From: Onchocerca volvulus
Lineage: Eukaryota > Nematoda > Chromadorea > Rhabditida > Onchocercidae
Length of the DNA: 64,000 nucleotides
Direction: 5' to 3'
Assembly (NCBI GenBank): GCA_000499405.2
Contig: HG738138.1
Span: 6,632,888 to 6,696,887, forward strand
Position 1 is the first letter of the stretch. Every line of letters starts with the position of its first letter. Both the position numbers and the translations under genes were made by a program. The notes under the pieces are model-generated. The model ran no database searches. It saw only the letters and a program-made list of their open reading frames with translations, and had not been told where the DNA came from. Below are positions 41,563 through 53,782 of the stretch, in pieces.

Positions 41563-44500
41563 ATGTCCGACGAAGAGGAACAATAGTAAGTGCATTTAAC
41601 TGGTATTGTTTCATAGTGATCTGTACCGAATAGTTCTAATTTGTTTTGAACCCAAAGGTCTGCCAAGTGAAACAGTAATGTGATTTACCTCGATGTCCTC
41701 GACATACACGCAATTTACACTGTTGCAGCCGTTCACTTGTCGCTACTCTATAATGATAGGTTGCCATCAGGCTTGTCCCATCATTACGGAAATCCAATAC
41801 GTAGGAGCAATTTTGACTCGGGTAATAGTAACCATCATTGTATTAGTCCAGTTCATATTCAGAATCATTGCGCATATCAAACCATCTCTCATACAGTTTC
41901 TTATGCTTGCAAAACGTCAGCACATGTAGATTCTGTTCATCTCATTTCAAATATTTACGGATCAATTATTCAGCAGAAAGAGGAGGCTTACCATCACTTA
42001 CTTGATAACGGCATTCCACCTATACAACGCATATCTAACGGAACTGAAGCATCTCCAACTGCATCAACTTGTGATACTTCTATGCTGGGCACCAGATCAA
42101 TAAATAATATCAATACGAACTATGATATTACTTCAAAGCAAGCTTATTCCTGCGGACGTTCTCCTCCTACCTGTGGATATGCTATCAATCCAGTTGCAGG
42201 ATCCAATATAATGCATGAAAAGGTGCCATCACGAAAAATTGGAACCATTACACCGTATATGAGCACAACTGTGCACTCCAACTTGACTAAGAAAGGCAGC
42301 TATTATACTCAAATATATAAGAACGGCCTATCTTCAGTAAACGATCATACAGAACAAAAAGTGAACAGTTGCGATGAGTCGGGGATTCGCTCCAAATCAA
42401 ATGATTTTAAACTATTACATGCAGAAAATAACTCAAAACGATGCGCAACAAGTGAACAAACAAGTGCAAACATACTACAGTCTGGCTTTATGGATATTAC
42501 TAACCGTGGTTATGCAGCAAAAAGTGTCACAACATCCTTTTCAATGAAGCCTGCTGATGTGAGACAAAATAGTCTTCCTAGCTTTTTTAGCGATGAATAT
42601 GGTACCATGAGGGTTCAAGCAAGTCATGCAAGGCACGCGGAGAATTTTAACTATGAATTATCAACGGCAGGAATTTCACGTAAAATCTCCAATGAACATA
42701 GTAGAAGCAGTCATCGTGACTCTCAAGAGGAGGCGATATCTGGGCAAGAATACATGAAACGTCTTCTTCAAGCGCATCACGTCGTTGATGAGCTACTTAG
42801 ATCACGAGGTTTAATACCTGAAGACGAAATTGACTATTTGCGTAACTGGCGTCAAAAAATGGGTCGAGAGCTAAAAATTGAAGAACGAAATGTAGTAAAT
42901 GTTTCCAACCTAGCAATATCCAAAAACACTGGAAATTTGGATACTTCGGAAGCTTCTCAACAGCGCTGCACATCAAATGCGTCTGATTCTGGATTGTCAA
43001 TGGATGCCGATTCAGACAATGATCCAAGAGACAGTCCAAAATTACGAGGACTAAATTCACAAAAATTCATGGTTACAGATTTATTACCAACTCAAAAACA
43101 GGAAACACATTCTGTAAAATCGGTAAAAGTTAATATCGTAAAGGCAAATAAGCATAAGAACGTACACCTGAAAGTGATAATCAGAAAACCGCAACAATGT
43201 TGGTTACATATGGATGCGAAGATAATACTCGACAAAAAAAAAGCAGTAAACAAAAAAATGACAAATTCCAGTGCAACAAGAAACTCAAAGAAAAGTTGTA
43301 GCAAGAAACGGCAAACAGTTGGAGGTCAAACAGAACAAGTTGAAAGTAAAAATCTAACTCACATACCTGCAAAGTCAAATAAGAAGGGTCTAGTTCAAAG
43401 TAAAAGACTTAATCAAGATTGCAAAATGAAGGTAAAAGTAACACCAGAACCTGTGACATTAACTTCAACTCGAGAATCAGGTACTGCAAAATCTAATGAG
43501 CCGCAAGCGAATAAGAATCACAATGTCTTTATACCGAAATTGAAATGTGAAACAATAAGTGTGTGCTTCTGTTTCGTAAATAAACTTTATCACTGTGATA
43601 AAACGACAATCTCCTTATCAATAGCACGTTTCGCAACTGTCAAAAAAAAAAGTTTTGTTATCTGCGACAAGAAATTCTTAGAAAAGACAGAAGGTGAACA
43701 GAAATTAAAGTGTAATAAAAACAATTCAGTGCATGTTTTATTGCTTGCGAAGACGAGAAAACTACCATTTAACCAGAAATATAGCCCAATGTTTCCGGAA
43801 TTGCAGAGCATGGGAAAGACGAGCAAAATTAAAGTAGCATCAAGGGAATTCGAAGTTCTTGAGAGCAAGAACAATATGATAGAAATCAAAAAAGATCTTC
43901 CAGGACTGAAGAAGGTCAAAAAATGTTTCAAATTTCCAATTTCGATAGAGGAATCTGCAAAAAAACTGAAAACACCAGAAGAAAGCGCTAGTTCACTTTC
44001 AGTACCACATATGAAAAAAATGACACCAAATCAAGCACGAAAAATTTCTACTAGTAAGAAGCAGCAATTATGTACGGTGACTGTTTCAAAAAAATTGTGT
44101 CAACGACCAAAATCATCTCAATTAGAAACAACAATGACAGTGCCAGTGAGATCATCTAAAATAAAAATCACCCAATCGGTGATGATTAAAAAGATGATGA
44201 ATAATAAAGAGCATCAGCATAAAGAATTGCTGAGAGTGCCAATATTGAAAAAAAAGGAATCCATTGAGCTGAAGAAAGTCCAAAAAGTGCTACAAAATTA
44301 TGCTACAGTAATACCCAAGTACTATCAGAAAACACTCCGACCAACCACTAGAAATGAAAGCAAAGCAATGACGGAGTTTGAGCGCAATGCAGGTGTCGAT
44401 ATACGCCAGGTAAGGGAGCATCTGAGGCGTATCAATTTTAACAGAACTGATGTAAGGCTGGGATCAAATACATCCTTCGTTCACAGAATCAACGAAAGCC

Positions 44501-47500
44501 CCGTGAAATTATCAAATACAAACGTAAAAAGTTTGGAAACTTCGTCGGAACAGGCTTCTTCAACAGTGAAGAAAAAAGTAAGGAGAAAGGCGTCTGGAAA
44601 GAAAATGGACAAAGACTCGAAGGATCGACCAGCAGAACGTGCTACATCTACGGAAGAAAGGTGTCGTGATATTGGAACGACTGCAGAACGGAAGAAAGAT
44701 ATTTTAGACAGGGAACTGGTGAATGAATACAGGCGCACTCAACTTATTCCCAAACCTCAGGCTGAAATTCCAGCTTGGAACGTGCATGATGAACGAAAGC
44801 AAGTAACAGTTACCGTATGGAATCCACCAAAGTTGCGCCACGAGACTCTGTCCACTGCATCACCAGTACCACACTTCATTCGTGCTCGTACGCCAACACC
44901 TATCAATGTTGCTGGCACTTCATCTACACTTTTGCCTATTACTAGTCTGTTGCGTTATGTTCCTGCAAATCCACCGCTAGTTGTAACCTCACGACCAAAA
45001 AATGTTTTGTCAGGCGGAAATGACGCAGAAATCGCAGGCAATGTACATCAGCAGTCCCCGGGAAATCAATTTGGTGTTATGCTAAAACGCGTCGATCGCG
45101 CTGCCTTACAGAAAAACAAGTCGCGTGGTGCTATAACACAGTCAGCACCAAAGAAACCTTGGGTACCAAAGTGGCGCCGAATACAACGGTATATACTTAC
45201 CACATTTACTTCTTTTTATTTCGTGCAAATAGTCAAGCTTTTGAATTCAAGAAAATTCAATACTACAGGAAATTGTGATTTTAACGAATTTTTATTGTAG
45301 CACGGAAGAAGAAGAGGAAGCAGAAACGATACCGATCGAAGTGAATAAGAACAAAAATGAAAGTGGTAGTGATGAACAGGAAGAGAAGCAAACGCCCATG
45401 TAACTTTTATACTAGTTATCGGAAAGTTAAATATCATTTGTGGACTATTGAAATGTTCATTTGAAAATCCATTGTGAAAATAATTTACATGTATCCGAAT
45501 TATTCAGTACAACAAATCTGCTAGTCGTAGTAAGGATACAAACTACAAAGAAGTTGGCTGAAAAAAACGTGGATTTTTAATCGCTAGGTTATTTTGCTAA
45601 TCTTTTAGTAGTGTCATTTCTTTCAACTGAGCTGCAAATTTTGTTTAAGACGGTTATCATCGCAAGTTGTCATTGAGAAGGACGAAAAGAATATGACTGA
45701 AGCCGAGAAAGCCATGATGGTATTTGCTATTTTCTTAATTATAATATCAGAAATTAATTCAATGGTACTTTTTACCTTTTCTTTCAGATTTTGTGAACCG
45801 ATATTTGAAAATTTTATATAGAATTGATGATACCAAAAAATAAAAATGAAATATTTTCGAGGTGGCAAAAAGACGTCAGATAGAAGAGGAAACGACAAAG
45901 CTACAAGAATATGAGGAAAAACGTCGAGTTGAACGTGAACGGGAGGAAGAAGAATTGAGGAAATTGAAGGAAAAGAAGGAGCGACGAAAACTTGAACGAG
46001 AAGAGGAGGAGCGACAGTTTCAAGAAAGACTTAGGCAAGAAGAAGAAAGAAGAAAACAAGAAGAGGTTGATTCTAACTTTCTTCAGGGTGATTATTGAGA
46101 CTGAGAATGTGATGGGCTGGTGTAGTTTTATACAGCTATTTTCTTAAAATTTAAAAATTTTGAATCAAATGTGTAGAATTTGAATAGACGTCGAATAAAC
46201 AATTTGTAGGACAAAATTTACATCTTAGGATGAGCGCAGAGCTAAAATGGAAGCAGAGAAACGGAAAAAGGAGGATGAAAAACGAAAACGTCAGCAAATG
46301 TTATTATCGCAATTCACGAATACCACTCCGGGACAAACGGGACGTAATTTTATTATTCCTCAAAAATCCGACAAGACCGATAAATTTGGTAACATCGTTC
46401 AGGTACATTTATATATTTAGCATATAAATCTAAAGCAAGCCAAAATATGGGATATGTTTTCATGAAGTGTTTTTTTCATTTCCTTTGCTTCATAAGTTAA
46501 ATTTTTCAATGTTTTGAACTTAAGAAATTGGTCTGAGTATCCAAAAAAAATACTCGAAGATATGTATAGATAATGATGTACGACAAAACGGAACATACTA
46601 TCTTATGATAAGTGAAGATGCATGCGCTAAAATTGCATGTATTTATGTATTTTATGTTGCTTTTTCTATAAAGAGTTCATTTTTTAAATATTTATTCAGT
46701 ATGGAAAAAAAGACGACTCGCCATCTTCTTGTTTATAGGAATATCATTTTTAGGCCAAGCAGGAAATGGGTATGACGAAAGAACAACAAGAAGAAGCAAA
46801 GCGTAATCATTTGGTATCTGTGAAGCATACCATTGAATTCGAGAATGTTACCCCAGCAAAATTACGTGAAAAAATACATCAATTACATCAGCGCATTTGT
46901 AAGCTGGAAGCTGATAAATATGACTTGGAAAAGCGGCATGAACGTCAAGAATATGATGTAATTATATTTACATTTAGTATAATCTGAACCAATCTTCAAG
47001 TAAACTTTTGCGTGTCTTTTTCAGGAAAAAGTTAAGTTTATTTTCTGTGTGTGCTACATCTAATAAAATTTCCAATTCTTTTTGGTTTTAATTATTGTGA
47101 TCGTTTATATAAAGTTCCGTTGCAGACCTGCATTTTTCGATGTGCATGTTCACACGATGTTAATTTTATATAAAAACGAAAATTCATTCTAGTTGCGTGA
47201 ACTGAACGAGCGCCAACGTCAAGTGGCGCGTAATAAAGCACTCAAAAAGGGACTTGGTCCAACTGATGCAAGTTCCAGACATCCGGTTACTATTTTATAT
47301 TTTCCAGAGTAACATAAAGAATTATAATAAGTAAGGTATAATGTTTGATAGTGAATCTGTTTTAAAAGAGTTTTTTTTTCTATGACAGTAACTTCTTTTA
47401 GTATCTGTTCAAATAAAATTATAGAATTCAAATAATGATCTCAGCAATTATATCTTACAGAAATGTGTCACATCATCTTCTAAAGATGGGACTTTAGTGG

Positions 47501-48827
47501 TCAGATCTATACCAATTGCAGCGAAACCAAAAATAACTGCTAATGTAAACGGCTTTTTTTTTATAGTTTGCTTCAGCTGCGTCACTGACTGCACGGGTGG
47601 AACCATTCTAACTGTTTCAGAAAATTCTTCTACATCAAAAAAAGAATGATGCATTAACTTTACTTTTCTGTATAAAAAGATGGTGTATAAACTTATGAAT
47701 ACTGGATTTTTCGCGGCTGAAGCAAGCTTTTCTTCACGATTCATTTTCATTACATTTTAGCCAAAGGTATCGATAGTGAGCAAATATGATCGGCAAATCG
47801 ACCGGAGAAATTTCAAAGAACGCAGGGCTATGTTTGAGAATGTACTTTTCAGTTAATCATGTTTTATAATACTGCGTTTCCGTTCGTATTTATTAATGGA
47901 TAAATACCACTGCATGCGGTCATTTTGAATTATGACATTCATAAGTTCAGCAAAATTTTTGTCTGGCTTTAATTCATTATAATTTTCATTAATAGACACT
48001 TCCGCAATATTCTCATGCCTTTTGCTTATGAATGCTTAGATGTTTGTCCACGTCTGTCATGCTTTAAACGACTTTTCCTTGCAGAAAAATGCATATCCAT
48101 GTTTTCCGAATGTTCCGCCACCACCAGCTATTTACGATAAAGTGATTCTCTCCGACGACAAAGGGGATGTATGCAATTTTTGTATTTAAATATTATTTAC
48201 TTGCTTTTTTAAATTGGTTCTCAAAAACATTGTATATCAATTTTAGAAACCAAAAAATGAAAATAATGAAATTGGTGAACAAGTCTGTTCCTAATCTTTG
48301 TTAAATCTATCACGTTTATTTGTCTACTTATTTTACTTTATCAAATTTCAGTCTCTAAATTATTTAATGTATTTATTCTTCTTTCATAGTATAAGTTTCT
48401 TTACCTCATTTATGAGTTATTCCTTGAAAACTTTTTTCAATTATTGGTAGTCTTTTCTAAAAATTTCAAAAAATTAAAATTGCCGAGTACCGGCACTTTA
48501 CCTCAATAACTCTATTCTCGCGGAAAAGCTTTGAAAAATTTGTTTTCACTTACTATTTTTACTCCATTTCTTTTCCAAAATTCCACAAACAATGGCATGG
48601 ATTTTCAACGAAGGAACTCGATTGAGTACATAATATGATTTCCATCCACATATATTAGTGAAAAGAGAGCCCAGACAGGAAATTTGAAACGTTTCTTGAC
48701 CATTCCACTTAGAATTAAGAAAGAAGTTTAAAAAATTATGCTTGAACTATCTGAGGATAATTGTAGGCAAATAATGTTGCTCGAATTGCAGGAAGAAGAG
48801 GGAGACGAAGAGGAAGAAGAGGAATGA
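41563..48827 (+). CDS. mup-2: Troponin T (MUP-2 homologue)
   Basis: Ten exons chain in phase to 355 residues: 41,563-41,585, 45,301-45,399, 45,650-45,719, 45,862-46,065, 46,229-46,402, 46,754-46,957, 47,193-47,285, 47,761-47,841, 48,085-48,168 and 48,792-48,827. The product starts MSDEEEQYTEEEEE, continues through MTEAEKAMM, a long Arg/Glu coiled coil (about 65-155), the troponin-I/C binding region around [20 protein letters not shown] (190-265), [10 protein letters not shown], and ends in the acidic tail [11 protein letters not shown] typical of invertebrate troponin T. It anchors the troponin complex to tropomyosin on thin filaments and gives Ca2+ control of contraction. The first intron is 3.7 kb and holds a giant in-phase exon (see separate entry). 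The donor of the second coding exon overlaps an ATG TAA, so reading through it would end translation. Some donors (GTTGAT, GTTACT) are weak. Confidence 0.92.
41676..45188 (+). CDS. Giant 3,513-base in-phase exon within troponin T
   Basis: One open frame of 1,171 codons lies between troponin T exons 1 and 2. Its only usable upstream acceptor is AAACAG at 41,675, and its donor is GTATAT after 45,188. Both ends are phase 2, like the flanking troponin T junction, so inclusion keeps the troponin frame (1,526 residues in all). The first in-frame ATG is at 42,082, 135 codons inside, so the start is probably borrowed from MSDEEEQ. The sequence is mostly disordered: Ser/Asn/His-rich first third, a helical-looking segment near 43.0 kb ([20 protein letters not shown]), a very Lys-rich middle, and a Pro-rich end with [19 protein letters not shown] and [11 protein letters not shown]. 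No known domain was recognised. The acceptor is weak, which fits regulated inclusion. Alternatives are a nested gene with its own start, or one ending in the shared acidic exon at 45,403. Confidence 0.7.
47461..47544 (+). CDS. Possible 28-codon cassette exon of troponin T
   Basis: An open 84-base segment follows a good acceptor (ATATCTTACAG, ending 47,460) and precedes a GTAAAC donor. It is phase 0 at both ends, like the junction between troponin T exons 7 and 8 that it would interrupt, so it could be included without a frame change. It would add a Ser/Lys/Val-rich segment ([10 protein letters not shown]...) after the [12 protein letters not shown] region. The donor is suboptimal, and skipping gives a normal troponin T, so this is an optional exon at best. 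Confidence 0.4.
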
Positions 48828-49075
48828 ATTTTGTAAACTACTTGCATGAGTTATTAGCATATGTGTGCATCTGTTTGTGTTTAGTCATCAGAATCTTTGT
48901 TTTTGTTTCGTTCCAGCAGTGATGTTGTTTTTTCCCTCACAAGGATATGTTTTTAATATATTTTGTTCTGCCTGCCATAAATCATATTGTATGCGGAATA
49001 ATTGTTAACATATGCTGATTTAGTGCTAATATCCAGAAAAGAGTTAACCACGAAAAAATTCAACTCTTCTTGAGC

Positions 49076-49081
49076 AATAAA
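49076..49081 (+). terminator. Candidate polyadenylation signal AATAAA (troponin T)
   Basis: AATAAA lies about 250 bases after the troponin T stop. A second copy occurs near 49,260. Confidence 0.4.
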
Positions 49082-49494
49082 CAAATCCATTAAGGTGCAG
49101 ACGAATGAATCATATTAATAAATATTTTAACTTATATGTTGCTGAGGCTTATGACTCTTGGAATAATTTGCTGATAATAGAATGCTTATTTCATTCCATT
49201 TGTTTCTAAAAATTATGATTTTCCAAATCTCAACGAGCAGAAACGCATCTATACGTGAGCAATAAACTATTCTCTAGGTTGCAAACCAGAATCATGTAGC
49301 GTAAACGTCAGATGATTTCAAAACTGTAAAGAAATTTAGAATAACGAAAGATAATCAATCGTTATTTGCTCACTATTTATACCAAAATTTAAGGCACTAT
49401 CACATAACGGCTTTGATTGTGTTAGTTCGTCAAAAGATGCTTATAAGTTTTGGTTTAGATGTAAACGAACATTTAGACCTCGGTACAAATTGTG

Positions 49495-49968
49495 ATGGTG
49501 CGCAGTTGCACAGGACAAAATTCAAAAACAACAAATAATTGGAAAGTTGATCAATGTCATCGTGCGAATCTAACTATCAATTTACATTCGAAATCAATTA
49601 AAAATTTAACAAATAATGATGAACAGCTAAGGCCATCGCCAAGCAAAGAGTTCAAGTATGTCTTGACACTTCTGAGTAGCTAGAGATCTAATGGAAGCAA
49701 ATGCCGATATTTCAACTTTTGGTCCAATGATAGTTTAAACTGGTTATTAAAGAAATCCAGTAAGAACCAAGCAATTAAATGCAGTGCGCAAAAATTTTGC
49801 GCTTTTCTAACTGAAATGTAAATAAATGGTATTCATTTGTAATTTAGATATAGACATACGGCGTGTAATGAATGTTCCGGAAAAAGTTTAAGACTTATTG
49901 CAAAGTATGGAGTGAAACAACTGAAGATGTGGAAAAACGAGATTGAAAACAGAGAGATGGGCTGTTGA
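49495..49968 (+). CDS. Small two-exon gene of unknown function, 93 residues
   Basis: Exon 49,495-49,655 ends at a strong GTATGT donor in phase 2; exon 49,848-49,968 begins after TTTGTAATTTAG in phase 2 and ends at TGA. A further acceptor (CATTTAG, ending 49,476) lies 18 bases before the ATG. The first exon codes a polar Asn/Lys/Ser-rich segment, the second a basic, probably helical segment with Cys residues (YRHTACNECSG near its start, KQLKMWKNEIENRE near its end). No family was recognised. It lies on the same strand 670 bases after troponin T; that spacing with a leader-type acceptor could mean a downstream gene of an operon, or simply an independent trans-spliced gene. Confidence 0.45.
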
Positions 49969-51921
49969 TTCAATCAAAAATCTCCAAACTTCAACTTACA
50001 GGGTAGTTCTCACCTATTCCTTTATGCTATTAATAATCTAACCAAAAGATGAATTTAAATGAAGATTTTTGGTTTGACAGTTAACGTAATAATTGTTATA
50101 CGAAAAAGAGAAGATTCAGCATGATGTGAAAAGCGAAAATCATCTTGATCATGATTAGTAATAAATCTATGGATGTGCAAATTATCAGAAATTTGAACCG
50201 TTGTTTTTGAATTTCCGAATCCATCACTGAGAATCAAATCCAAGATTGATATGATATCACTGTAATACTTTTAGTATTTTATATTTCTAGTCATTTTGTC
50301 TTTTGCAGTTCTTTTATTATTTTTCTGTCTATCTCGTCATTAGATGTTTTTTTTTTTCAATTTTTTCGATATCATATCAATTATTCACACCACTGTTCGG
50401 ATAATTATCGTTTTTTTTCTTAGAATCTTCAATTTTCAAATTCTAAATGGTCAATACTACCTTTTCGCTTTTCTTTTAATTCAGCCACTGTCGCCGAATA
50501 TGACACTGTCAGTTTTCACTTTAAACTCCTAACACAAATTTTGCGTGCTTAATGCCCACCACCTTGCCTAATTTGTATTTCGTTTCCATTACTTTTTCCT
50601 CCATATTTTTTGGCTCTAAACTTCTAATTAAAGGCCTTTTCTTGCTTGGTTATTCTGAACATTTTGCCGATCAAATGCACCGATCTGGAAAAGCATTCTC
50701 GTCGGAATGCTATCAATGAATGGTATTTGATAGTTGGTTTTATGAATCTGATGGATACTTACCATTCATCTTTCAGCTCATTCCCGAACTGAGTATTTAA
50801 TTAAAAATAATTGACCAGGACTCAAAAATATATATAATTGGAAAAAAAAAAAACCACAAAAACCAAAATCTAATCAAAAAGTTTTTTTTACATCCACCAA
50901 AGAAAAGAGTAGATTGAATATTGTTACTGGAATCTATTTTTGACGTATCAGGAATTTATCTTATCATTTTCTTATTTTCTGATTTCCACTTATTTTTATT
51001 TCCGTGGAAGTTTTTTCGGTTTGTTGATGAAATATAAATTTTAGTTATAATATTGCTGGCATAAATTATGCAAGAGTATCTATATTCATTAATTTTTGAT
51101 TCCATGCTTATTTGTACTTAGTATTTTATATCGCTTTAGTTGTAGCTAGTAAGTATTAGCTCAGAGTTAGATGAATTTTTCAAACAGCTCAAAAAATAAC
51201 TCGAAGTCTTTTAATGCATCTCATTCAAAGAAATTTGTCTTGTCATTTTGTCGTTGTGAGATATTAAAAAGTAAATAAAAATTTCAATTTTCAGATTTTG
51301 GTCATCTGCTATGCCCATTCAACGAAGAAACGACTTATAATTCAAATTTGTCGAAAAAACTGAAACAAACAATAGAATTCATTCAGATTTTACCGAATTC
51401 GTGTTTATTTTTTTTATAGAGCTATGTGAAATATTGACATCGTTGCTTTCGTGCATAATTTTTTGAAGTCTTTATCAGTGAACGTTGCTGAACGTTTTCA
51501 TCAGTTTTTTTTCTTTTGAATTATATCGATTCAACAGCGATGACCTATCAAGAATAAAATGTAACAATATACTATAATTTGTGAGAAATATATACAAATT
51601 GAATCCTGCTTTTGACGGTCGTATGAATTATGAAAAACATATGTCGTCATTCACTGAATAGTTTTATCCAATGCTCATCTTGTTATGATATTTTGGTCAA
51701 CAAAATGTTTATCCCAAACCGAAATAAATCTGTAATATCGTTGCTTCATGTTCTTAACGAATTATTTCGGCTAACATAAAGCATATGTCTCTTGTTTTTA
51801 TATTGAAAAAATATTTAAAGTATTTTTCGGAGTTGTTCAATACCGAATTTCTGTGCTTGACCATAAATAGTCATTAAAATAATTTAGTGGAATTGCTCAC
51901 AGTCCTCAAATATCTGTCAGT

Positions 51922-52283
51922 ATGACTGAAGCATATGGTTATTTATATAAGTAAGATATCGATGGTTGCTTCCAGTGGCTCCATTTGTCTTTATTTCCAT
52001 ATTAAGTTATTTAATTTACAGATTTGACATTTATGATGTAATTGCCGGTTCCGCAGAAAACATCTATAATCTCAGTTATCAACGAGCTCTAAAAGGTACG
52101 TTATTCAGACTACCATTAAATTATTGATACATTCAGAAATACCCTTTTAGATAAATTATTTTCATAGAGAACTCGAAATCTTCATCAGTAGCCAAATTTT
52201 TTCGGTTTGTCTTTCCGGCAACCAAATTTCCTGTTGGTTTTGTTACACTATGCTATAAAATGCAAGTCATTTTTAGGCTTTAA
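51922..52283 (+). CDS. Small multi-exon gene candidate, about 64 residues
   Basis: A leader-type acceptor (ATATCTGTCAG, ending 51,920) lies one base before the ATG. Exon 51,922-51,950 ends at GTAAGA in phase 2. Exon 52,022-52,095 follows TTTAATTTACAG and ends at GTACGT in phase 1. These two code MTEAYGYLYKFDIYDVIAGS and a following Tyr-rich stretch. A possible last exon, 52,192-52,283, starts after CATCAGTAG in the right phase and adds a hydrophobic basic tail ending in a TAA. The third exon is uncertain; another acceptor at 52,134 would give a very short tail instead. No family was recognised. Confidence 0.4.
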
Positions 52284-52452
52284 TTGCTTCTAATTTAATT
52301 ATGAGTTACTCGATATTTTTGTATCCATATTATTTAAATCGGAGTGCATAAATAAATTGGCCTTAAATTATCAGGTAGCAATATTTTGGTAATACTCTAG
52401 TGAGATCATAACAAGAATACAAAACAAATATCAAAATGGATAAAGAGATTAG

Positions 52453-52797
52453 TTGGGAATAGCAAATTTGAAGGAAATAATCAGTTTCATAATGATAATT
52501 CCGAACTATGTAGTTGTGGAAGCCATATATATTTGGTGTGATTATGGTGCTGTTCTAGTCGAACCAAGCATCATGACTTTGTCGCAGAAGATAAAGAAAA
52601 AAGTATATCTCACTACTACTCTAAAGAATTTTGATAAGAGGCTAATTATAAAGGATTTGAAAAAAGTACAGCTGGAATACTGGGAAGGGATTTATGCGAG
52701 AAAAGAATTTCAAAATTTTTACTGCTTAAAAGGTGCATATTGTCAAAAAACTTCTCGGATAATAAGTGCAATAGGAGGAATCGTTATGAAATGAGGA
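52453..52797 (+). CDS. Hypothetical open frame, 113 codons
   Basis: A frame without stop between a TAG at 52,450 and a TGA after residue 113, preceded by the weak acceptor-like GAGATTAG. The middle part is Lys-rich (LSQKIKKKVYL) and looks more protein-like than most frames here. It has no ATG start at its beginning and no phase match to the exons just upstream. It could be a lone exon or chance. Confidence 0.15.
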
Positions 52798-53782
52798 ACT
52801 GGCATTCTCTGCGCATCACGTAATTTAACACACATATTTATTGTAAATCTATAATACTGTAAAAGTATGATTATTTTTTGCATATCACCTCGTAATAAAG
52901 AATTTCCTGACATAAACGGATCACTTCTGATTGGTGTTTAAAGCAAAAATAAACAGTTCCGAACGAGATCATATCTACCAATTAGAATGTGAGAATATTA
53001 ATTATTCATGCATTCGAAATACGAATACACGAAGCATGATGAGAAAATTTCACTTATTCAAGCAATGGCCTTTTCATCAACCACTCAGATTTTGCTCATT
53101 CATCTGTAAATGAATCAACAGAAAAAAAAAAAAAAAAAAAACCAATAAGAAGGAGTCTCATAAAAAAAATATTAATTTTTGTTCATTTTTGGTGATACTA
53201 TATTCTTAAATAGATGAAGGTCGAGAGATTAAGGATTCTTTTCATCTAGAAGAAATTACAAATCAGTGGTACAAGTGAAAATATAACTCACAATAATCCG
53301 AGAGAGCTAATATGTACTAGTTGATACGTAAAAAACTTTTTCAAAAGAATGAAAAGGACGAGAAAAATGATACAATTTTCTGTTCAATTTTATATTTAAC
53401 ATCCCTAATACAATGTTGTAAATGCTTGTTTTTTAAGAATCTACCGTTAGAGCTTCCTACATTTTCAAATAAATATGCAAAATCATATTATTGCTTCCAT
53501 GTGTTGTTTAATGGCAGCTACTTGAAAATGGAAAAATTTAGAAATCAAAATGAAGAACTGACATCATAATAAGTTCAACTTGTGTAGTGTTTCATATTCA
53601 TTAATTTCTGAGAAAAATTTTTCGATATTACTGAAATATAAACGTGCATTGATGTGTGCTAATGCTCAATTTTGCAATCCCATCTAATCTGATTAAATCG
53701 AATATACCCAATTTTCTTTACATGAAGGGATTTGCAAACGATTAGTCAAAAAACATTTGTTAGATGATTTGGTGACAAAAAG

